16,431 bases of DNA, taken from the NCBI GenBank assembly GCA_913776795.1, contig CAJYRH010000178.1, forward strand, positions 1-16,431. The letters are read 5' to 3'. The notes under the pieces were generated by a model that had not been told where the DNA came from, made no database searches, and was given only the letters and a program-made list of their open reading frames with translations. Of the stretch, positions 9,980-16,431 are shown one piece after another. The position numbers were made by a program, and so were the translations under genes. The number at the start of each line of letters is the position of its first letter. The first letter of the stretch is position 1. Source of the stretch: an uncultured Pseudorhodoferax sp. (lineage in GTDB: Bacteria > Pseudomonadota > Gammaproteobacteria > Burkholderiales > Burkholderiaceae).

Positions 9980-10908
9980 ATGAACACTCCGACCACCATT
10001 GCCACGCACAACGGTTCCTTCCACGCGGACGACGTGTTCGGCGTGGCCGTGCTGCGGCTCCTGCATCCCGGCGCGCGACTGCTGCGCACGCGCGACCAGG
10101 CACTGATCGCGACCGCCGATTTCGCCGTCGACGTGGGTGGTGAATGGGACGCTGCGCGCGGCCGCTTCGACCACCACCAGCGCGGCTTCGCTGGCGCCCG
10201 TGCCAGTGGCCTCGTCCAGGCTGTCGGCGATCGCCTGGGCCAGGCCCGGCCCTGGTCGCGCAACAGTGCGGGGTGGACGATCCGGCCCTGGCCCAGGCGA
10301 TCGCCGACAGCCTGGACGAGGCGCTGGTCCAGCACCTGGACCGCGCCGACACCGGTGCTGCCAATGCCGCGCCGGGCCTGTTCGGCCTGTCTGCGCTGTT
10401 GGCGCAGTTCAACCTGCCCTGGGACCGGCGCGGCAGTGCCTCCGATGACGATGCCGCCGCGCTGGCGCGCTTCGAGCAGGCGATGGCGCTGGTCACGCAA
10501 CTGCTGCTGGCCGCGCTGGACCAGCAGCGGGCCCGCCACCAGGGCGCGCAGCAGGTGCGCGCGGCGCAGACCCTGTCAGACGGCCGCGTGCTGCTGCTGC
10601 CGCGCGGTGGCCTGCCATGGCGCGACGTGAGCGCCGAGATGCCGGACCTGTGGTTCGTGGTCTACCCGGATGGCAGCGACCAGCAGCACCAGGTGCATGT
10701 GGTGACGGTGGAGCCGCAGTCGTTCGCCGCGCGCAAGGACCTGCCGCGCGCCTGGGCGGGCCTGCGCGAGGCCGAACTCGCGGCCGCCAGCGGCGTGGCC
10801 GACGCGGTGTTCTGCCACAACGGCCGCTTCATCGCCGGTGCGCGCTCGCTGCAGGGTGCGCTGCGCCTGGCGGAACTGGCGGTGGCGGCACCCTTCGATC
10901 CGAAGTGA
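9980..10908 (+). pseudogene. MYG1-family protein (DHH-like nuclease/phosphoesterase), frameshifted
   Basis: From ATG 9980 the frame encodes the N-terminal half of a MYG1 (UPF0160) protein: metal-site motifs HNGSFHADD (residues 10-18), AVDVGG (Asp51) and FDHHQRG (64-66 DHH). It then reads GARASG (to residue 77) and becomes non-homologous. The rest of the protein is in another frame from about 10243 (GPALVAQQCGVDDPALAQA) to TGA 10906-10908, with LVQHLDRADTG, LFGLSALLAQFN and VFCHNGRFIAGA typical of the family. The break coincides with the left arm of a perfect 36-bp inverted repeat (10209-10244), and about 15 residues expected near 'YASAGLVW' are missing. Human MYG1 is reported as a 3'-5' RNA exonuclease; the bacterial role is unclear. 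The gene is either inactivated by a template-switch event or mis-assembled. Without the break it would be about 310 residues. Confidence 0.82.
10209..10322. repeat. Perfect 36-bp inverted repeat inside the MYG1-family gene
   Basis: Bases 10209-10244 are the exact reverse complement of 10287-10322, separated by 42 nt. The right arm is in the frame that encodes the conserved LAQAIADSLDEA segment, so it is the ancestral copy; the left arm translates to nothing family-like and marks the frameshift. This is the signature of a fold-back templated insertion or of a chimeric read join. Confidence 0.97.
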
Positions 10909-10926
10909 GGCCGCGCGGCGGCGGCA

Positions 10927-11859
10927 TCAGCCGGCCGCGTTGATCTTGTCGACCACCTCGCGCAGCTTGGCGTCGGCCTGCGCGTTGTCGACCTGGCAGG
11001 TGCCCGCAGCCTGGTGGCCGCCGCCGCCGTACTGCAGCATCAGCTCGCCGATGTTGCACTGGCTGCTGCGGTCCAGGATGGACTTGCCCGTGGCCAGCAC
11101 GGTGTTCTGCTTCTGCACGCCCCACATCACGTGGATCGACACCTTGGCCCGCGGGAACAGGGCGTAGACCATGAAGCGGTTGACGGCCCAGATGGTTTCC
11201 TCGTGGCGCAGGTCCAGCACCACCACATGGCCGTGCATCTTGCCGCAGCGCAGGATCTGCTCGCGCGCCTTGCCGGCATGCTCGTCGTACAGGTCCACCC
11301 GTTCCTTCACGTCCGGCAGCGCGAGGATCTGGTCGATGCTGTGGTCGCGGCAGTACTTGATGAGGTCCATCATCAGCGCGTAGTTGCTGATGCGGAACTC
11401 GCGGAAGCGGCCCAGGCCCGTGCGCGCGTCCATCAGGTAGTTCAGCAGCACCCAGCCGGTCGGTGCGAGGATCTCGTCGCGCTCGTACTGGGCCGAGTCG
11501 GCCTTGTCCACCGCGTCCATCATCTCGTCGGAGATCCTGGGGAAGCGCTCCTTGCCGCCGTAGTGGTCGTAGACCACCCGCGCGGCCGAGGGTGCCTTGG
11601 CGTCGATGATGTGGTTGCTGCCGGCGTCCTGGTTGCGGATGGTCTCCGACAGGTGGTGGTCGAAGGCCAGGTGCGCGCCGGCCACGTAGGGCAGGTTGGT
11701 GGTGATGTCGCGATCGGTGATGGCGATCTTGCCGTCCTGCATGTCCTTGGGGTGGACGAACAGGATGTCGTCGATCAGGTCCAGCTCGTTGAGCAGCACG
11801 GCGCAGACGAGCCCGTCGAAGTCGCTGCGGGTGACGAGGCGGTACTTGGGCGTGGGCAT
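10927..11859 (-). CDS. DHH-family phosphoesterase (exopolyphosphatase-related)
   Basis: This 310-residue cytoplasmic protein belongs to the DHH/DHHA1 phosphoesterases, which hydrolyse phosphodiester or phosphoanhydride bonds using Mn2+. Motifs in order: SDFDG (12-16), a metal-binding D-rich segment TDRD (48-51), the signature FDHH (66-69), and the C-terminal DHHA1 motif GGGGHQAAG beginning at 278. The size fits NrnA-like nanoRNases/pAp phosphatases and small exopolyphosphatase-like proteins; the substrate cannot be decided. ATG 11859 is chosen for its AAAGAGAA ribosome-like site about 7 nt upstream and because no better start lies upstream in frame. The gene converges on the broken MYG1 gene with an 18-nt gap, so two DHH-like phosphoesterase genes sit side by side. 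It lies downstream of mobR on the same strand, separated by 121 nt. Confidence 0.88.
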   Translation of the reverse strand: MPTPKYRLVTRSDFDGLVCAVLLNELDLIDDILFVHPKDMQDGKIAITDRDITTNLPYVAGAHLAFDHHLSETIRNQDAGSNHIIDAKAPSAARVVYDHYGGKERFPRISDEMMDAVDKADSAQYERDEILAPTGWVLLNYLMDARTGLGRFREFRISNYALMMDLIKYCRDHSIDQILALPDVKERVDLYDEHAGKAREQILRCGKMHGHVVVLDLRHEETIWAVNRFMVYALFPRAKVSIHVMWGVQKQNTVLATGKSILDRSSQCNIGELMLQYGGGGHQAAGTCQVDNAQADAKLREVVDKINAAG

Positions 11860-11880
11860 GCGCGTTCTCTTTCGGATGGG

Positions 11881-11904
11881 AAAACCCGCGATTGTGGTGG
11901 CGGG
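11881..11904 (-). terminator. Weak possible terminator after mobR
   Basis: Read on the - strand, CCCGC (11904-11900) pairs with GCGGG (11889-11885) across a 10-nt loop and is followed by TTTT (11884-11881). The stem is only 5 bp, so termination would be weak. It lies between mobR and the DHH gene. Confidence 0.3.
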
Positions 11905-11980
11905 CACGGCGGCGATGCACGCATGCCGGCCATGCGCTGACGGAAGGCGCGGCGGTGCTGCCGAGCGGCGCAGGCGCGTG

Positions 11981-12463
11981 TCAGTCCTCGGATGCTGCGG
12001 TCGCCTCCATGCCGGCATGGTGGGCGATGACGCGCTGCACCATCTCCATGAAAAGCTGGCGCTCGGCGGCCGTCAACGGATCGAGCATGCGTTGCTGCGC
12101 CTGCAGCATGGTGGGCAGCAGCTCCCGGCGCAGTGCCTCGCCTGCGTCGGTCAGGTGCAGCAGGCGCACGCGCCGGTCCTGCGGCGACAGGCTGCGCACG
12201 AGCAGGGCGCGTGCCTCCAGCCGGTCGACGACGCCGCCGATGGTCGAAGTGTCCAGGCTCACGGCCCGCGCCAGGCTGCGCTGGTCGATGCCAGGTTGGT
12301 CGGACAGCGTCTGCAGCACCGCGTACTGCACCGGCGTGGTCCCGGCGCTGGCCGCCTCCTGCATGAACACCGCGAACGCGATCTGCTGCAGGCGCCGGAT
12401 GCCGTGGCCGGGCTGCGCCCGCAGGGAGATGGGGGCCGACTGGCTGGCACGGGTCTTTGTCAT
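11981..12463 (-). CDS. mobR: MarR-family regulator, probable MobR
   Basis: This 160-residue protein has the MarR winged-helix layout: dimerisation helix, then PVQYAVLQTLSDQPGIDQRSLARAVSLDTSTIGGVVDRLEARALL split over residues 44-87, the wing DRRVRLLHLT (96-105), and long C-terminal dimer helices. It is divergent from a MobA-type hydroxylase with an 82-nt spacer, the arrangement known for MobR/MobA of Comamonas testosteroni, where MobR represses mobA and 3-hydroxybenzoate relieves repression. The same role is inferred here. ATG 12463 is chosen because it gives the normal MarR length and has GGGA about 9 nt upstream; the frame stays open to 12547, but that would consume the whole shared promoter. 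Confidence 0.85.
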   Translation of the reverse strand: MTKTRASQSAPISLRAQPGHGIRRLQQIAFAVFMQEAASAGTTPVQYAVLQTLSDQPGIDQRSLARAVSLDTSTIGGVVDRLEARALLVRSLSPQDRRVRLLHLTDAGEALRRELLPTMLQAQQRMLDPLTAAERQLFMEMVQRVIAHHAGMEATAASED

Positions 12464-12478
12464 GAGCACATTGTCCCA

Positions 12479-12506
12479 TTGCACAAATAATATGTATGCT
12501 GATAAT
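12479..12506 (+). promoter_or_regulatory. Putative mobA promoter
   Basis: GATAAT at 12501-12506 matches the -10 consensus at 5 of 6 positions, and a poor -35 (TTGCAC, 12479-12484) lies 16 nt upstream. The surrounding 30 nt are strikingly AT-rich in a GC-rich window. A TATTAT on the other strand may serve mobR. AGGAGA at 12534-12539, 6 nt before ATG 12546, is the mobA ribosome site. Confidence 0.4.
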
Positions 12507-12509
12507 ATT
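12486..12509. promoter_or_regulatory. Candidate MobR operator
   Basis: AATAATAT (12486-12493) and ATAATATT (12502-12509) form an inverted repeat pairing at 7 of 8 positions around an 8-nt centre. The 24-bp span fits one MarR dimer and covers the spacer and -10 of the proposed mobA promoter, where binding would block transcription. Confidence 0.4.
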
Positions 12510-12545
12510 GATGCGTACTGAATGGGCAAGCCCAGGAGACTGACC

Positions 12546-14459
12546 ATGCAATTTCATCGTGACGGTTTTCAGCCCGGCGACCCCCGTGTGCTACCGGCCA
12601 CCGCAGCCATGCGGCAACCCGCCGACGCACCACCGGCCCAGGTCGACGTGCTGATCGTGGGCTGTGGCCCGGCCGGTCTCACGCTGGCGGCCCAGCTGGC
12701 GGCCTTCCCCGACATCCGCACCTGCATCGTCGAGGCGAAGGAAGGCCCGCTGCAGCTGGGCCAGGCCGACGGCATCGCCTGCCGCACGATGGAAATGTTC
12801 GAGGCCTTCGGCTTCAGCGAGCGCGTGTTGCAGGAGGCCTGCTGGATCAACGAGGTGACCTTCTGGAAGCCGGGCGCGGCGCAGGGCGGCGGCATCGTGC
12901 GCCATGGCCGCGTGCAGGACACGCCGGACGGGCTCTCCGAGTTCCCGCACGTGGTGCTGAACCAGGCCCGCGTGCACGATTTCTACCTGGAGAACATGCG
13001 GCGTGCACCCAGCCGCATGGAACCGTACTACGGCCGCAGCGTGTTGGATGTGGCGGTGGATGCCCAAGCCGCCGACCACCCCGTGACGGTGCGCCTGGCG
13101 CACGCCGGATCGGAGCGGACGGAAACCGTGCGCGCCCGCTACGTCGTCGGCTGCGACGGTGCGCGCAGCGCGGTGCGCAAGGCCATCGGGCGCCAGCTCG
13201 TGGGCGACTCGGCCAACCAGGCCTGGGGTGTGATGGACCTGCTCGCGGTGACCGATTTTCCCGACATCCGCAGCAAGTCGGCCGTCCAGTCCGAACATGG
13301 CAACCTGCTCGTGATCCCGCGCGAGGGGGGCTACCTCGTGCGCCTGTACGTGGAGATGGACAGGCTGGGCGAGGACGAGCGTGCTGCGCAGCGCGGCATC
13401 ACGCTGGAGCAGCTGGTGGCCACGGCACAGCGCATCCTGCACCCTTACACCCTGGAGGTGAAGGAAGTGCCGTGGTGGTCGGTCTACGAGATCGGCCAGC
13501 GCATCTGCGACCGCTACGACGACGTGCCGGCCGAACGCGTCGCCTTGCAGCTGCCGCGCGTCTTCATCGCAGGCGACGCCTGCCACACGCACAGCCCCAA
13601 GGCCGGGCAGGGCATGAACGTCTCCATGCAGGACAGCTTCAACCTGGGCTGGAAGCTGGCCGCCGTGCTGCGCGGACAGTGTGCGCCGTCGCTGCTGCAC
13701 AGCTATACCGACGAACGCCAGGCCGTGGCCCAGCAGCTCATCGACTTCGACCGCGCCTGGGCGCGCATGTTCAGCGACCGGCCGAGCGAGGGCGGTGCCG
13801 GCGGTGGCGTGGATCCCAAAGCCTTCCAGCGCTACTTCGAGCAGCATGGGCGCTTCACGGCCGGCCTGGGCACGCAGTACCGGCCTTCACTGGTCTGCGG
13901 CGAGGCCACGCACCAGGCGCTGGCCACCGGCTTCGTGGTCGGCGCGCGCTTCCACTCCGCACCGGTGGTGCGCGTGGCCGATGCCAGGCCGCTGCAGCTG
14001 GGCCATGTGGCGCGCGCCGACGGCCGCTGGCGGCTGTACGCGTTCGCTGGCGCGACCGACCACCGCGATGCGGCATCCGGCCTGCGTGCGCTGTGCCGTT
14101 TCCTCGCCGAAGCTCCGGACTCGCCGGTGCGCCGCTTCACTCCGGCCGGGCAGGACATCGACGCCGTGTTCGACCTGCGCGCCGTCTTCCCGCAGCCACA
14201 CGACGGCCTGGCCATCGAGACCTTGCCTGCCCTGCTGCTGCCGCGCAAAGGCAGGCTCGGCCTCGTCGATTACGAGAAGGTGTTCGCGGTGGACGGCAGG
14301 CCGGGGCAGGACATCTACGCGCTGCGTGGCATCGACCGCCAACAGGGTGCGCTGGTGGTGGTGCGGCCCGACCAGTATGTGGCGCAGGTGCTGCCGCTCG
14401 GTGCACATGCGGCCCTGGCCGGCTTCTTCGCAGGGTTCATGCGCGCGGCCCAGGTCTGA
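12546..14459 (+). CDS. mobA: 3-hydroxybenzoate 4-monooxygenase (FAD hydroxylase, MobA type)
   Basis: This 637-residue class A flavoprotein hydroxylase has a Rossmann FAD site GCGPAG (39-44), the DG motif GCDGARS (Asp204), the second FAD site AGDACHTHSP (Gly343-Asp344) and a C-terminal thioredoxin-like domain typical of phenol hydroxylase relatives. Length and layout match Comamonas testosteroni 3-hydroxybenzoate 4-hydroxylase (about 639 residues). Asp75 (QADG) and His135 (FPHVV) fall at the same numbers I recall for its catalytic and carboxylate-binding residues, with Lys244 a possible second carboxylate contact. The reaction would be 3-hydroxybenzoate + NADPH + O2 to protocatechuate. The divergent MarR gene supports this assignment. 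Phenol 2-monooxygenase is the main alternative. No protocatechuate ring-cleavage genes lie in the window. Confidence 0.85.
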   Translation: MQFHRDGFQPGDPRVLPATAAMRQPADAPPAQVDVLIVGCGPAGLTLAAQLAAFPDIRTCIVEAKEGPLQLGQADGIACRTMEMFEAFGFSERVLQEACWINEVTFWKPGAAQGGGIVRHGRVQDTPDGLSEFPHVVLNQARVHDFYLENMRRAPSRMEPYYGRSVLDVAVDAQAADHPVTVRLAHAGSERTETVRARYVVGCDGARSAVRKAIGRQLVGDSANQAWGVMDLLAVTDFPDIRSKSAVQSEHGNLLVIPREGGYLVRLYVEMDRLGEDERAAQRGITLEQLVATAQRILHPYTLEVKEVPWWSVYEIGQRICDRYDDVPAERVALQLPRVFIAGDACHTHSPKAGQGMNVSMQDSFNLGWKLAAVLRGQCAPSLLHSYTDERQAVAQQLIDFDRAWARMFSDRPSEGGAGGGVDPKAFQRYFEQHGRFTAGLGTQYRPSLVCGEATHQALATGFVVGARFHSAPVVRVADARPLQLGHVARADGRWRLYAFAGATDHRDAASGLRALCRFLAEAPDSPVRRFTPAGQDIDAVFDLRAVFPQPHDGLAIETLPALLLPRKGRLGLVDYEKVFAVDGRPGQDIYALRGIDRQQGALVVVRPDQYVAQVLPLGAHAALAGFFAGFMRAAQV

Positions 14460-14491
14460 TGCCGCACACCCGGACATCGGCGCGAAGCCGG

Positions 14492-14516
14492 CGCAGGTGC
14501 GGCGCAAGCGCCTGCG
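14492..14516. terminator. Hairpin between convergent mobA and sensor-kinase genes
   Basis: CGCAGGTGC (14492-14500) pairs with GCGCCTGCG (14508-14516) over a 7-nt loop, 9 bp with one G-T wobble. It lies in the 66-nt gap between convergent genes. There is no T-run on either side, so it may help end transcription but is not a classic intrinsic terminator. Confidence 0.35.
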
Positions 14517-14525
14517 TGCGTGGGG

Positions 14526-16196
14526 TCAGATCCGCGCCGGCAGCGTCTCGAGCAACTCGGCGGCACGGTCCAGGTCGAATTGGGCCAGCGCATGCTCCAC
14601 CAGTGCCGCATGCTGCGCCAGGCCGTGGCCGCGCAGGCTTTGCAGCAGTGCCGGCAGCGCCGCATCGGCATGGTCTCCATTGCGCAGGGCCACCACCGTG
14701 GAGTGCAGGGAGTCGCGCCAGGGCTGCACGTCCGCCTTGCGGTCCTCGAACAGGGCCTGCAGCCCGGCCGGCAGGGCCGTCTCGTGGTGCAGCGTGCTGG
14801 CCGGCGTGCTGTCGTCGGCGGTCGTCGCAGGTGGCGGCGCCGCTTCGGCCAGGGGCAGCAACACGCGGAACACACTGCCCTGGCCGGGCGTGCTCTGCAG
14901 GCTCAGCGTGCCGCCCATGTGCTCGACCAGCTGGCGTGCCAGCGCAAGGCCCAGCCCGGTCCCGCCGAAGCGCCGGCTGGCCGATCCGTCGACCTGGGCA
15001 AAGGCATCGAAGATCCGCACCTGGTCCGGCGCCGCGATGCCGATGCCGGTGTCGTGCACGGCCAGCAGCACCTGGCCCTGCTGGCGGGCGAGCTGCAGGC
15101 GCACGCTGCCGCAGTCGGTGAACTTGACGGCGTTGTCCAGCAGCTTGTCCAGGACCTGGCGCAGGCGCGGACCGTCGCCCAGGAAAGCGTCGCCGAGGCC
15201 GGGCTCCGTGTCCAGCCGCAAGGCCAGGCCTTTGTGCTCGGCGCTGGCGCGGCGCTCCGCCAGCGCCTCCTGCGCCAGCCCGCGCAGCGAGAACTGGCAG
15301 GGTGCGTCCTCCAGCTGTCCGCGCTTGAGCCTGGCCATGTCCAGGATGTCGTTCATGAGCCGCAGCAGTGCGGTGGCCGCCTGGCGAACCTTGAACACGT
15401 ACTGCCGCTGCAGCGTGTCGAGCTCGTTGCGCAGCACGATTTCCGAGAAGCCGATGATGGCGTTCAGCGGCGTGCGCACTTCGTGGCCCATGTTGGCCAG
15501 GAAGGCGGTCTTGGCCTGCACGGCCTGCTCGGCGCTCTGCTTGGCGTCGCGCAGCGCCTCCTCCATGGCCTTGCGTTCGCTGATGTCGACCACCACGCCG
15601 TCCAGCCAGAGCACGCTTCCGTCGGCACCGCGGTGGGCCTTGCCGCTCTCCCAGGCCCAGAAGCTGTGTCCGTCCCGGTGCACGGCGCGGTACTCGAGCG
15701 TGTAGCTGCGGTCCTCGTCGATCGCGGCCTGGACCTGCGCGGTCACGCGCGCGTGGTCGTCGGGGTGCACCAGTTCGCGCAGCAGCGCAGGCGAAGCCAG
15801 GTAGTCGGCCGGCGACCAACCGGACAGCTGCAGGACCGCGTCGCTGATGAAGAGGACGGTCCAGTTGTCATCTGCCGTGCAGCGGTAGGCGGCGCCGGGC
15901 ATGCTGTTGATCAGCGATGCGTAAAGCGCCTCGCGTTCCTGGGCCTGCCGGACCGATGCCTGGCGACGTTCGGCCTCGACGGCGCCGAGGGCACCTGCGG
16001 CCTGCCGGCGGTGCGATGCAAGCATCTGCTCCCGCAGCGCGGCGGATTCGCTGCGGGCCGCGTGCAGCGCGCGCCGCTGGCGCCACCCGACGAACACGGC
16101 CACCGCCAGCGCCAGCGCGAGACCCAGGCAACACAACTCCAGCGCGGCCATGCCGATCGGTGGGCTGGGCGGCGGCGAGAGCGTTGAAGTCGGCAT
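14526..16196 (-). CDS. Membrane-bound PAS sensor histidine kinase with orphan C-terminal helical tail
   Basis: This 556-residue protein has one N-terminal membrane segment (about 17-37), a coiled-coil linker (about 40-90), a PAS domain (about 92-207, with a PAC-like end LDGVVVDISERK), a HisKA domain with phospho-acceptor His238 in MGHEVRTPLN, and an ATPase domain with Asn355 (DNAVKFT), G1 DTGIGI (Asp382), F-box and G2 GGTGLGLALA (412-420). All kinase boxes are intact. Residues about 475-556 form an amphipathic helical tail ending ALAQFDLDRAAELLETL. Such tails are, from memory, usually found after a receiver domain in hybrid kinases, but no receiver is present. No response regulator gene is adjacent. 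ATG 16196 is chosen; a TTG at 16202 in frame is possible. The membrane segment leaves only a short N-terminus outside, so sensing is probably cytoplasmic through PAS. Confidence 0.92.
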   Translation of the reverse strand: MPTSTLSPPPSPPIGMAALELCCLGLALALAVAVFVGWRQRRALHAARSESAALREQMLASHRRQAAGALGAVEAERRQASVRQAQEREALYASLINSMPGAAYRCTADDNWTVLFISDAVLQLSGWSPADYLASPALLRELVHPDDHARVTAQVQAAIDEDRSYTLEYRAVHRDGHSFWAWESGKAHRGADGSVLWLDGVVVDISERKAMEEALRDAKQSAEQAVQAKTAFLANMGHEVRTPLNAIIGFSEIVLRNELDTLQRQYVFKVRQAATALLRLMNDILDMARLKRGQLEDAPCQFSLRGLAQEALAERRASAEHKGLALRLDTEPGLGDAFLGDGPRLRQVLDKLLDNAVKFTDCGSVRLQLARQQGQVLLAVHDTGIGIAAPDQVRIFDAFAQVDGSASRRFGGTGLGLALARQLVEHMGGTLSLQSTPGQGSVFRVLLPLAEAAPPPATTADDSTPASTLHHETALPAGLQALFEDRKADVQPWRDSLHSTVVALRNGDHADAALPALLQSLRGHGLAQHAALVEHALAQFDLDRAAELLETLPARI

Positions 16197-16245
16197 CCCC
16201 AAGGCCTGATTGATGAAGGGTCTGCAGGTGCGCAGCGGACGCGCA

Positions 16246-16275
16246 ACTATAGGAAGTTCACCGTTCCTATTTCAC
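16246..16275 (-). promoter_or_regulatory. Putative promoter of the sensor kinase gene
   Basis: On the - strand, GTGAAA (16275-16270, 4/6 match to TTGACA) and TATAGT (16251-16246, 5/6 match to TATAAT) are separated by 18 nt. The start codon is 50 nt further on. The region is richer in AT than its surroundings. Confidence 0.4.
16249..16270. promoter_or_regulatory. Inverted repeat overlapping the sensor-kinase promoter
   Basis: ATAGGAA (16249-16255) and TTCCTAT (16264-16270) are perfect 7-bp arms around an 8-nt centre. The repeat fills the spacer and part of the -10 of the proposed promoter, a typical place for a repressor site. Confidence 0.45.
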
Positions 16276-16339
16276 ACATATGCGGTTGGCAATCTGCGCG
16301 GAGTGATGACTTTCGCACATTCGTGTGGAATTTCTGGAC

Positions 16340-16380
16340 TGCATACACACACACGTTTGGTGTGTCTGCACATGTGTGCA
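16340..16380. repeat. CA/TG-rich overlapping palindromes
   Basis: TGCA-T-ACACAC (16340-16350) pairs with GTGTGT-C-TGCA (16360-16370) with one mismatch and a 9-nt loop; the next palindrome TGCACA-TG-TGTGCA (16367-16380) shares the TGCA, so only one can form at a time. It lies about 145-185 nt upstream of the kinase start, and may belong to a divergent gene beyond the contig end. Confidence 0.45.
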
Positions 16381-16412
16381 TCGGGCCGAAGAGGCGCGCG
16401 AGCCTGCGGCCC

Positions 16413-16431
16413 AGATCGGAAGAGCGTCGTG
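16413..16431. other. Illumina sequencing-adapter remnant
   Basis: The final 19 bases, AGATCGGAAGAGCGTCGTG, are identical to the start of the standard Illumina TruSeq adapter read-through sequence. They are not genomic; the true contig ends at or just before 16412. Confidence 0.97.

Noticed and set aside
12464..12547. Extension of MobR to a start at 12547
   Set aside because: It would span the AT-rich promoter region and overlap the mobA start; MarR length is normal from ATG 12463.
14437..16187. Long open frames overlapping the sensor kinase on both strands
   Set aside because: The frame used by the kinase has all PAS/HisKA/ATPase motifs; the others show no family features.

Overview
This window is a GC-rich (roughly 70% by eye), densely packed stretch of a bacterial chromosome. 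Gene content suggests Burkholderiales, most likely Comamonadaceae: a MobA-type 3-hydroxybenzoate 4-hydroxylase with a divergent MarR regulator as in Comamonas testosteroni, a monomeric NADP isocitrate dehydrogenase, a DinB with a Comamonadaceae-like insertion, and a DUF2845 periplasmic protein. The taxonomic call is inference from gene families; no rRNA or tRNA is present. The last 19 bases (16413-16431) match the Illumina TruSeq adapter, so the right edge is the end of a contig and not genomic sequence.

Layout. (1) 2-3741, + strand: the 3' part of a heme oxygenase gene interrupted by an in-frame TAA, overlapping a bacteriophytochrome gene (GTGA overlap), then an alpha/beta hydrolase and a small exported DUF2845 protein, probably one transcript. 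(2) 3746-5823, - strand: an exported protein of unknown function, a 347-base stretch with no convincing gene, and dinB (DNA polymerase IV). (3) 5824-9961, + strand: a divergent promoter region with a GGCAC-AA-GTGCC palindrome, a large acyl-CoA dehydrogenase with a long N-terminal extension (methylsuccinyl-CoA dehydrogenase-like), and the monomeric isocitrate dehydrogenase, closed by a strong intrinsic terminator. (4) 9980-11859: a MYG1-family gene broken by a frameshift at a perfect 36-bp inverted repeat, convergent with an intact DHH-family phosphoesterase. (5) 11981-14459: mobR and mobA, divergent around an AT-rich operator/promoter region. (6) 14526-16196, - strand: a membrane PAS sensor histidine kinase with an unusual C-terminal helical tail, followed by its AT-richer upstream region and the contig end.

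How the genes fit together. The heme oxygenase would make biliverdin for the phytochrome, but the oxygenase has a nonsense codon and the phytochrome has lost the phospho-accepting His motif and the G1 glycines of its kinase module, so this light-sensing unit is either decaying or works without kinase activity. MobA converts 3-hydroxybenzoate to protocatechuate, with MobR as its probable 3-hydroxybenzoate-responsive repressor. The acyl-CoA dehydrogenase and isocitrate dehydrogenase look like central carbon metabolism.

No wholly new system is evident. The most notable items are the 36-bp inverted repeat that coincides with the MYG1 frameshift (template-switch mutation or assembly artefact), the degenerate phytochrome kinase beside a broken heme oxygenase, and the sensor kinase whose tail resembles one usually found after a receiver domain that is absent here.
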